Source: Mnemiopsis leidyi
Lineage: Eukaryota; Ctenophora; Tentaculata; Lobata; Bolinopsidae
Length of the DNA stretch: 64,000 nucleotides
NCBI GenBank assembly: GCA_000226015.1
Contig: JH153048.1
Coordinates: 228,948-292,947 of the forward strand
Direction: 5' to 3'
The notes under the pieces were generated by a model. That model was not told the origin of the DNA. It did no database searches and worked only from the letters and a program-made list of their open reading frames with translations. Of the stretch, positions 1 to 11,000 are shown piece after piece. How positions within the stretch are numbered: the first letter of the stretch is position 1; each line of letters opens with the position of its first letter. Both the position numbers and the translations under genes were made by a program.

Positions 1-896
1 CCATTCACTTCATGTTTGTAAATCATCAGTAAGATAGGGGGCTCTCAAATGTTTGATACTTTTCCTGATATTAAACGGTTTGGATAAGTGAAAAATTGGG
101 CAAAACTGTGCCTTACGTGGACTACACTAGTAAAATGCTTGATTTCGCTTTACTTTCCTCTTTCAATTCTTGAGAGCTTTAAGAGATATTAACTTGAAAT
201 TTTTCATTTTACCCCAGCTGTTATTCACAACGCAGTTGAATAAAACAGTAATACCACTATTGGTATTGCAATTACCATACGTAATTCCACTCGCAAGCTC
301 GTGAAATTACTTCAATAAATCCACTCGCAAGCTCGTGAATTTATTGCATTAATACCACTCGCAAGCTCGTGGTATTAATATGGTAATTGCACTACCAATA
401 GTGTTATTACCGTATATTACAGTTTTTAGTTGTGATTAGTATTTTTTAAAAGTTTTTCTTACACAGTAGTTCAATCTCCCCAAAATATTCATACTGTAGT
501 AATCACAATACAAGTCATCACAAGTTATTACACTACATGTTATCACACTATATGTTATCGCACTATATGTTATCACACTCAGAAGTCACACTGTCACTAC
601 CGTCCCCAACTAAACGAGGCCTTTAAGGTTTGACATTCACCTTCTCATCATTTCTCATTTGCATTAGATTTACTACTGTGCTTAAAATTATCACAGGGAC
701 TATAATGATATAAAAAGTGCTTTGAACTTCATTGGTCATGTTCACAAATGCGGAAAATTAATGTTCAAAAATTGTATTCAGTCACTAAGAAAAAAATAAG
801 TAGAAAACAGTAAAGAGCGTTAATTCTGAGATATTGTTTTGATTTTTAAAAATTCCGGAATTCATTAGGTGATTTAACGATATTAATCTACCGCAG
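1..896. other. TTLL5 intron (window start)
   Basis: No exon is convincing here. It holds the nested palindrome at 249-409 and a short tandem array at about 526-585 (units near CACTATATGTTAT, about 19 bp, four copies). A possible small exon ending near 634 (in-frame RPQLNEAFK before a GT) was seen but lacks support. Confidence 0.6.
249..409. repeat. Nested palindrome: long inverted repeat enclosing three hairpins
   Basis: Outer arms of about 32 nt (249-280 and 378-409) are inverted copies with about three mismatches. Between them are three hairpins (281-310, 313-346, 348-379), each with the same 17-nt core CCACTCGCAAGCTCGTG but with a different, self-complementary stem (GTAATT/AATTAC; CAATAAAT/ATTTATTG; ATTAATACCA/TGGTATTAAT). 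No coding sequence. It lies in the intron before the first TTLL5 exon seen here. Confidence 0.9.
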
Positions 897-2086
897 GGTT
901 CCTATTCACTATCAGTTGATGGAACAAACGCAGCTCCACTTTCTAACGAAGATCTAAGGTAGGTGTTCTGGTAGCTGTTTGATATTTTTTAACATGTGAT
1001 ATAACATGTTAACATGTGATATAACATGTTAACATGTTGTATCAAATGTTGGAAACTACCAAGCTTCCAAGTAACAGTTATGCCAAGGAGCTCCTAATGC
1101 ATAGCTTGCTTACCGGTATTTGGTAACTGGAGCAAACTACGAATCCAAGGAACCGAAAGTCCACAAACTTACATGTAACGTAACATGTAAAATGATCAAG
1201 TTTTACATCGCCAGGTGACAAGTTTTACATCGCCAGGTTAGTACGACAGACGAAGGAAGAGTTTGTGAGAAAGGGCGCATTTTCCAGAATATTCCCGAGT
1301 GAGGAATCCTGGGATTTGTACAGTCAGTTTCTGGAGAATAAGACGCATTACAACTTCATGCTTCACTCTCAGTTATATCCCAACAGGTGCGTGTATATTG
1401 TATACTCGGTATTGTACATTATACATTTTGTATCGTATATTATACATTTTTACCATACATTTTGTATATTACATTGTACTAGGTACGTTGAAATTTAGGT
1501 TGTTATCGCATACTAAAATTCTAATTTCGAGATTCCCCTTCACGCACAGATCCCGCGAGAAAAGCCGCCCTTCCTCCGCAGTAATTTCCATGAACAAGTT
1601 CAGGTGTGTTACTCGGATTATTTTAGTTTATCAATACTCACATGACCGATACAAATATGCTTCAACGTACCACCTTGGCCTATCTATATAACCTGCCTCC
1701 TAGACACGTGAGCAACATATTATACAATTTCAGAGACATGAACTCCAGTACCAACAAGGCAGCCAATCAGAACACGATCTACACGGGTATCCGAGAAAGG
1801 TACATCAGATACGAGAAATCTCTACAGCCACTGGTAAGAAAACTTGCAGCACGTGAAGGGACACTGTCATAACAATCATTGCCTACGTGTTGTCTTATAC
1901 TTCAACCCCATCCTTCTTCACCAGCTATTTGTATAGAAGAAACAAACAGACTTATCCTTATTTAGGGTACGGTAGAAGATTACCCTCCTGAAGCGCTAGT
2001 CGACACGATAACCCCCGACTTTAGTCTTCCTGATGACGTCACTGACATCACTAAAGATTCCGACACTGTCGAGGAGACAAGCTCAG
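897..2086 (+). CDS. TTLL5: TTLL5 exons following the catalytic domain (five exons)
   Basis: Five exons, 897-958, 1237-1386, 1550-1603, 1734-1833 and 1966-2086, join in phases 0-2-2-2-0-1. They read ...LSNEDLRLVRQTKEEF, then the RIFPSEESW block, then a basic Ser-rich stretch (SREKSRPSSAV), then YTGIRERYIRYEKSLQPL, and end in an acidic run, SLPDDVTDITKDSDTVEE. Human TTLL5 has the same order: the RIFP block, then an ALYERKLLSLEV-like helix, then an acidic tract. Donors GTAGGT, GTGCGT, GTGTGT, GTAAGA and GTAAAA are normal. The acceptor at 1236 lies in a duplicated 22-bp unit; only the downstream copy keeps the frame. Confidence 0.85.
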
Positions 2087-5000
2087 GTAAAACTTTTGTT
2101 CCTCCGTTTCAAGTCTTCTGTTTCAAGTCCTCTATTTCAAGTCCTCTGTTTCAAGTCCTTTGTCTCAAGTCCTCTGTTTCAAGTCCTTTGTCTCAAATCC
2201 TCTGTTTCAAGTCCTCTGTTTCAAGTCCTCTGTTTCAAGTCTTCTGTTTCAAGTCCTCTGTTTCAAGTCTTCTGTTTCAAGTCCTCTGTTTCAATTCCTC
2301 TGTTTCAAGTCTTCTGTTTCAAGTTCTCTGTTTCAAGTCCTTTGTTTCAAGTCCACTGTTTTAAGTTCTCGTTTCAAGTCCTCTGTTTCAAGTCTTTTGT
2401 TTCAAGTCCTCTGATTCAAGTCCACTGTTTTAAGTTCTCTGTTTCAAGTCCTCCGTTTAAAGTCCTTTGTGGTCTTGGATGATTAAGAAACAGCATCACA
2501 TCAATTGTATTGGTTAGAGTAACGTGTAGCTTAGAGTAGGTTGAGATGAAAATTTAATGTTCAGCTGCTGATAACCTGTCTAATAAAATACTTGAATAGC
2601 TGGAAGTTTTCTTGCTATGTTGAGGATTAGCGTTCAGCGAACTCCGTTAGCTCTTTTTGTTTTATTTTTTAACAAAGAGAGTCTTCTAAATCAAATCTGA
2701 ATCTTATGTCACCGGTTAATAAGGCACATTTAGGTTCATTCTTGGTTCTGTTTGCTGTTTTTTAATCGATTCTAATTAATAAAATCAAAGAACAAAATTT
2801 TATCGTACTCCAAATTTCTATCCATACAGTTGAGGCTCAGTAAACATGCTATTGAGTAAGGTAATGACAAAATAGTCACAGCCGTCAAGCATGAGCGTGA
2901 AACCATCTCCTAAAATTTAGACTATGAATCGCTGTTTCATGCATGCCGAAAGGGAGGAGGAGGTTTTTTTTCTTTTTCTCAATCCAATGTCTGGTTTCGA
3001 TGAAAATGCCCGTTTCCTTCTTCTTTTAAACTCCTTCAGTTAGTCAATTTCGGCATTTTTAACCTTCTTTTCGATCCAAGTGCGTAACCATTGTCACAAA
3101 TTACGTACCATCATGTCAAGTCACGTGGTATCTTGTCAAGTCACGTGCCATCTTGTTAAGTCACGTGCAATCTTGTAAAGTCACGTGACATCTTCAAAGA
3201 CGTGTGGCCTAATAAAACTACAGTATATTCCTGCGAGTTTGATGGGGAAAAGAGAACCATCGCTACCCAGACACTCAGAGAAACGGAAACCAAAGCCTGC
3301 TCCCCAGATTCTGCCATCGACTCGCCAGGTTTAAAATTTTCCGTTTCTCTTTCTTTTTTGTTCAAAATCTTTTGTCTCTAACACAGTCGTTTATCTCTAG
3401 CGTCTTAGCTTTGCCTTGTTTGAAACTTGTTCCTTTTTTGCTGTGATAAAAAAGTTTGTGAAGCTTATTTATGTTACTTTTCCGAATTTTCAATTTTCTG
3501 ATGGCTTCTCCTTATTTTTACTATTTACTATTTAGTGAAACTCATGTAATTTGTCTTCTTCAACTTATTGTGACTTTACAAAGCTATTCGTGTCTTTTGT
3601 CACCTCCTCATGTGTGCAGCACTATTTCATTGTGTCTTGAGACTGTGAAGTTCCACAACTTTGTGTCTTGAGATTGTGTCCCTATCTCCCTTCTTGTCCG
3701 ACACTCCAACTAACCCAGCTCCAGATATCCCCACAGACGCCCGACCCCTGGTGGAGATCCTGGCAGGAATCAGACGTGGCTGTCTCCGACCGCTCTCCTT
3801 CCCAGAGTGCTACCACCCCATCTACTCTCCCCCCTTCTCCTCTACCTCGTACGATAGACACACCTCCGTCTTCACTCCGACTTACAGCGCTTTCAACCCC
3901 AAAACACAATCCTTTGAGCTGCCGCTGAGCAAGAAGGAGAGGATAGCTCAGTACAGCATGTATGTGGATCAGATGAACAAGACCAACAGTAAAGTCAATC
4001 TGGTGGACTTAAAGTGCTCCAAAAGCGTCCTCAGACTCCTCCCTCAGAGACCTAGAAGTGGGGATCTCCGGAAGAATGAGGATAGAGGTCCCATGAACCT
4101 TGACCAGGGTCCCAAGGAGAGAGAGAGACCCGGGTCTCTGACTCTCCGCGCTTTTCCCCCCGATCCCCGGTCAGTAGAACCGAGGCAGGGAGCTGAAAAA
4201 CAGATGTGGCGGGGGGAGCTCTCCACTAAAGCTGACAGCCCTCTGAAAAGATCTCAAACAGACTTGCAGGCTAACAGGTCTCAAACCGACATGCTTACAT
4301 CCAGCAACAAAACCATCTACAGTGGCAGTAATTTGCCAGCCAAATCTAAAATAGCAAACACCGTAACAAGACGAGTTACCTCTCGTAACCAGGGTAACAC
4401 TTCAAGGTCTGGCTTCTCAAAGAGTCACTTGCACTTCTCTCACTTTGATCTGACGAAAAGCCAGAGTTACGGTTCCCGGATCAGATTAACCACCGCTTAC
4501 CAACCCAGAGAACCGATCACCAGGCATGCCTCTCGTCCCTCCTACCAGAGGCCTGCTGTTCAGATACCGGCTGAGAAGAAAGTACAGAAACCCGAGAAAC
4601 CGGAGCCTTGCAAAGTGGAGATCATCAAACAGAGTACTCTAGATTTCGGGTACAAGAAAGTCGCACCAGGAGAGGTGCTGACATACGAGCAGTTCTTGGA
4701 GGAGCAGAAGAGGAGGGGAACTCGGCCTGCAAGCTGTCAGACCTCCCTTAAGTCCAGCTTTAACGATGTTCCCAGGGGTGAACCCAAAGAGAAGGTTAGC
4801 AGGACAAGACCCTTAGCGACAGAAAACAAATCTGCCGCTGTTGTTGAAACTGTTACTAAAACGAAGGGAACTGTTAAGAGGAGCGCTAAGAGAGCGACAG
4901 GGAAAACTTCCAGCGAGGTTTCCTTAGCAAAGGTGACAAGCAAGAGTAGCCTTACTAAAAATTCCAACAATGCTGCAGAAACAACAAAGCAGCAAGCAGT

Positions 5001-8000
5001 GAAAATCAAGACGACAGTGCCTCAGAACTCAGTCCAGAATCTTGCCAACACGGGAGCAACTGAGTCAAAGCGCGGTAAAAAGAAGACAAAAGTCCGACCT
5101 TCTTCAGCCAGTAGTCGGCAGTCGGCAGATTCTGTTAAAGGGAACCTTTCGGAGACCAGGCAGGGAACTCTTGCAGAGACCAGGCAGGAAAGTTTTGCAG
5201 ATGGAGTTAAAAAGAACTCAGTGAAGAAGGAGGTGGGGGCTGTTTCTAATTTTCGTGATACAGCACAGAAAGAAGAACCCCCGTCGATCACGAACAAGAC
5301 CACCACAGTTCCCGACCAAGAAGAGACAAGAGTATCAGATTCTCTGAAACAATCTGAAACCATGGACCAAGCATCAAGTATTGCCGATACCCTGCCGCCT
5401 GAAGGGACTGGGGTGAATGTGTCGGTTTTTACTCGGGACAACATAACTGTGTCACCCCGGGACGTCCTTGTCTCTAAGACTGTTAACAAAGAGAAGATGA
5501 CGATCCTTGTGACTGTTCCCAGGACATCAGCGAATCTTTTTACAAAATCGAAGATCGGTAAAGTTGAGATTTCTCTAGCTGACAGTCAAAGTTCCGACTC
5601 TCAGTCTCTGTCCTCCAAATCTTCTGATGCCAGCTGTATGGCTTCGAGCGGATCTAAAACTACACTTGTCTCACAAAACGACGAGGTAAAGGTGATAGCA
5701 GCACGTGGTACTAATCAAGGTGATACTAAGAAACCAATAAAGAATTCTCAAGAACCAGCCAAAACGGTAAAGAAATCTCAAGAACAAGCCAAAACGATAA
5801 AGAGCTATCAAGAACCAGCCAAAACGATAAAGAGCCATCAAGAACCAGCCAAAATGTCCTCCCCCACTCCCAAGACTGAGGAGGACAGCAACTCCAAACT
5901 AGAGGTGGTAAATTCTGGATACCACTCCTCTGGGGCCCCCGTCACCTTGCTCAGCGCGAAGAGGAAGTCTGTGACAGTAGAGCGATCAAACTCTAGATCC
6001 AGCAGCGACAAGCCAGCCACAAAAGCCAAAACCAGATCTTTCAGGAATTCAGCCGCTTCCTCCAAGAAGAGCGGACTGTCCCGGAAAGTTAGTCTCAAAT
6101 CTGACAACACCCTCAGGTCTCCCTCCAAACCCTCCCCGTACGACACGGGTCACATAGTCTTGGATATAGCAGCCGGGAAGAGTTCCAACAACCGGCCCTC
6201 AGCGCGCGCCTCTTCCCGGATTGCGCGGGAAATGACCGAGCGGAGCCCGTATGGGTCCTACATTCGTTACCGTGTGTCGCAAGACGGCAGCCGCAAAGTT
6301 GTCGCTACTCAGTCGCAGGTCAGCCAACGTGGTGTGGCCAGCGAGTCCCATGTTAGTCGCAGGAGGACGCCCCTGAATACTGGAGACTTGAGGAGACGTA
6401 TCGAGGAGTACAGCTCCTTACGAAGAGCAGTTAACGCCCTGAAGAATAAGGACGCAGTGACCAGCTCACTTCCAAGAATTTACAGGGAGCGGAGGATTGT
6501 CAGTCATTTCAACAGCGATCTGGCTCTCAATAGGACGAGGATGTTAGTCGGGACGTAAATCTGTATGCATCCTGATTAATGATAGGTCAAAAACTTGGAT
6601 ATTCAGATGTGTCAAGATTTGAATATGAAAAAAAGTTATTAAGACAATAGAATTGTTACATGATAAGTACAAAATGATCGTGTAGAAAATGCAATTTTTG
6701 GAAATTCAAGTTTCGGTGAACCTTAGTTCTGATTTTTCTTTTTTAGATGTCCATGCGTTCAATATTTTCATTCTGTAAAGCAGCTGCCTGTTTTGCTGTT
6801 TACTTTTAGTGCTTTGAATCTAAATTTAGTCTAGATTTTCAACACCGCGAACTGGCGGCGTGACTGCTAGTTAGGATTTAGTTAAGTTTGAGTTTTAGTG
6901 GGTTAGTTTAATTCATTCTTTTATCATGAACTTATAGATAAAGCCATATACGTCCTAGTAGTAGTAGTTTGCCCTACGCTTTCTAACGTGTAACGTTATG
7001 TTAATTGTAAAGTTAGGTTTAACTCTGTTAATTTATACATTATAGTAGATAGTAATTAATTCTTCTATTAACAGCTAGTTGTGCTCTCCATTGGGTTATG
7101 AGACACTAAAAAATCTTAAATTGACATCTATAGCACGTGCAAGATCATCAATACCAGTCCTTGAAACAAGCTGGCATATTTCTCTGACAAAAAGACTTTC
7201 AAATTTCAGACTATAATGAGAAAACTGCGGCAGTAATTATACATAACAGCTCTTTACTTTGGGTTTTGAGTGGAAAATATTCGATATGTAATGTATTATC
7301 AGTGTGTATCAGTACTATATTATGCGTTACTAATATTTATAACAAAGAACTCAGATAGTTTTTATTTTGTAGTTGTATTAGTAAGTTACTGCTAGTAACA
7401 CTTAGTTACACTTACACTTAGTTACACTAAGTAACACTTAAATACACTTAGTTACACTTAGTTACAGTTGGTTAGTTACACTTGGTTTAAAAATATTCGT
7501 TAATTACATCTTTGGAGCCTGTAATATATTCACTGGAAACAATAATCAGATAACTCAAAAAAATTAAAATCGTAGTTGATGATAAAAAGGCTGGACGTTA
7601 AAATGTGAAATAGAAATAAAAATTTAAGAGGCTGAAATGAAAATTAAATAAAAGTAAAATCCCTGGAAGGTATTCTGAGGTTGCCAAAACTGGTTTGGTT
7701 ATTAAAACTTAGAAGTCTATCAACTAAAACAAGGTGGTATGTTCAGACTTCAGTATTGCCAAAAAGATATGCAATCTATCTTTAAACCCAAAAGCTCATA
7801 GAGACAAAAACTTCTATAGATTTTAAACAAGCTGAACTCAGATAAAGAAAATACTTCAATATATTTCAAATGCTGAACTCAGATAAACGAAAATCTTCAA
7901 TAAATTGTTAACAAGCTGAACTCAGATGCTAAAAAGCAGACGAAAGCTAAGGGACAGAGGACGAAGTCAGCGAAAGGTTTGTAAAATTAGGCAAAAAGTA

Positions 8001-11000
8001 TACAAAATATCTATAACTAGCACTAATTTGCTAGAAATGAAGTATTATAGATAACTCTCTATATGCTAGATTTATGTACTTGAACTGAAAGTTAATTTCA
8101 TTCGATACGGATAAGAGATTTATGTTTATTACATAACTGTCAACATGCCATGAATTTCAATATAAGAAAGTGTACAAATACAATGTGTTTTATGCCAGGT
8201 GAAAGAAGTACGACTTACACAAAAACAGAAGAGAAAACAGAAGAAAAACCCTCCAATCCTGAGGTATAGAATTTAATAATATTGATATTTGATACACGCC
8301 GCTTGTTTAAACTTCTGCTAATTGCAAGCAACTATAATTGCTATTAGCAAGTCGCAACTCAAATATAATTTGTCAAATACTGGTATTTCCAACAATTAAA
8401 AAAAAGATGTGATAAGAAATCAATTTTCACTGGTAAGATACTAATTTCACCGGCAAGATATCGATTTTACTGGTAAGATATCAACTTTTCCATTAAAACA
8501 ACGTTAATTTCAGGAGCCCACTGCCCCGAACCCGCCCCCTCCTGAAGTCGAACCTGAACCTCCTTTCAATCCTCAAGTTATTGTGGAAAAAGCTTCCTCA
8601 CTGTCGTAAGTAATGAAATAATCTTTCCAGTCTTTTTAATTTGTTTCGAATCATATTTTTTCTGTTTAGGTCTTGTCGACTGTCGTTGATCTCAACTCGA
8701 ACTTTTCTATAATTATACCTGCTTTCAAAGAAGTAATAAAACGTCTGGCCCAATCTCGAAAGTGACGTAACGGTAACGGTTAATGAAATTTCACTTCGTC
8801 ACAGAAAAGTGCAAGCCAGAGAAGTATTTGCAACATATCTCACCAAGCTCCAGGGTAACCTTAACGAAGATTCTGGAAGTGAACAGACTGAGGACGTCTA
8901 TGAGGGACAGATGGTAAACTTAAAGGGTTACTTATTTTCTCAGAATTGTGAATAATTTGGTTATTTCGATCTTTTTTGTTTTTTCTATTATTTTTGGTTT
9001 TTTTTCTACCATTTCGAGCACAGGTTCGGCCACACCATAATAAATAATGTCCAACTTTGACCACCTAAGGTAGGTCCCAAGTTGCGGATTCCATTCATAA
9101 CATTTGCCTCCTAGTTTGAATATTGAAATGTAGCGATTGCCGTATGTTTTACTCTACAATTACTGTGATGTAGTTTGTTTGTTTGTTCTGAAACCCAACG
9201 GTGGAGGCTGGTACAGTACTCCTAAGTCCTAATGTACACAGGACACAGTTGTGCGGTTCCTGAAACGAGCCAGTGCTAATCTCCACCTACAAGTTTTCAG
9301 AGTTATAGTTCCCAGTAAGAAGCTGCCCATTTCCGACCAGGTTAGTCACGCGATCGTCACGTGACTATTTTTAGACGTGACACTTCTAGAGTCACGTGAT
9401 CACATCCATTACCAATAGCAACCATTCATCATAGCAACGAATATTGTTTAGAAATCGCTTCGCTTTTCTGTTTTATATTTGACATCTTATAAATAAACAT
9501 GTCGCTATATTGAAGTCTAATTTCTCAATCATAACCCAACAGAGAAGGATTTTAGCTAAAGAGTTGGGAGACTTTATCCACATCTACGGGAAGGAAACAC
9601 AACAAATAGCTCAGAAGGCGAGGATGAGGAAACTTCTCCTTCAATCTAGGGACGACACTGATGTTGGTAAGAGAACTTATTGAACAATCTTTTTGTAGCG
9701 ACCTTATTGTATCAACCTTGTTGAGGAACCTTATCATAGCAACCGTATCGTAGCAACCTTGTTGAGCAACTTTATTGTTGCAACCTAGCTACCTTGTTGT
9801 AGCAACCTTATCATAGCAACCTTATTGTTGCAACCTTATTTTTGCGATCTTGTTGTGAGTGACCTTGTTGTGGCAACCCTGTTCATGTAGCAACCTTGTT
9901 GTTGCAACCTTATTGTAGCAATCTTGTTGAAGTGACCTTGTTGTAGCAACCTTATCGTAGCAACCTTGTCGCGACTAGCGAGTGGATTTAAAAAACCATT
10001 ATTATTATTTACACTCGTGGTTTTCAGCAAAACATGTGATAACATTTTTAACTCCCAACATTTAGTAACTCTAACAATTTCAGTGAGTGAAAAAGACTTA
10101 CAACAGTTCCTATCTCTGGTAGAAGAGCCCGACCTGGAGTCTGTACTGACGTCCTACACTTCCACCCACCCCTCCTCAGCCCTGTTTCTGGGAGAAGTTA
10201 AACATGAGGATATTAACTCTCTCATAAGAAGGAAAACAGCCAGAGGAAAACAAGGTCGGTTTCGTAGATTGTTATTTTGTGGTAGGTTTTTAGTATTCAG
10301 TTAGTATCTAGTTAGGAGGTTATTAGTAGGTTGTTATCTCGGTGTTTTGGAGTAGGTTGTTAGTTTCTCCAGACTCCAGGTGAATAATTTTTAGACTCCA
10401 CGTATCATAGCTCTACTCGATTATTTGATTTCATCTTTACAAAAACTCTGATCCAGTTCTCTCAAATGATTTTTATCATATGTTACGAGTACCAACTTCC
10501 AAACGTTTTAGGTGGCAATAACCAAGCTGTAACGACTGAAGAAAATACGTCAGATTCCAAACCGAGGTCAACATGGTAAGGGCGACAAAACAATTTCTTC
10601 ATTACATATCTTTTCATATCGGTACATATCTTTAAATATCTTTACGTAATACATATCTTAACATATCTGAGGCTAGAAAATTAAACTTTCTTCGCTCTTG
10701 CTCAACACTTTCCCGTAGTCCGTAGCCATCAGACCGTGGAAATAAAAACTTTTTCAGTCCGAAAGAGACGACAAGTACACCCGCCTCCTCCCAGACACCA
10801 AGCAACGATCAGTCACGAGTCACAGCAGCTGAAACAGAGAAAGTAGAGCAGTCACGTGAGCAGTCACGTGCTTCCCAGAGTTTGACAAAAAGTGGCAGTA
10901 AGCAGAGTATGGGTAGGTCGGGGTTTTAAAATTAGAAAGTTTCAAAGTTTGAATTTGCAATTAATTCATTCTTTTTCATTTTCAATATTTGATTTAATGA

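Noticed and set aside
570-634. Small TTLL5 exon reading RPQLNEAFK before a GT
   Set aside because: No clear acceptor and no match to the TTLL5 sequence expected at that place.
2033-2482. Repeat protein FQVLCFKSSVSSPL
   Set aside because: Frame runs through a 14-bp intronic minisatellite; it starts in a TTLL5 exon in the wrong frame.
5022-5489. 155-residue minus-strand frame
   Set aside because: Antisense shadow of the giant TTLL5 exon, caused by its codon use.
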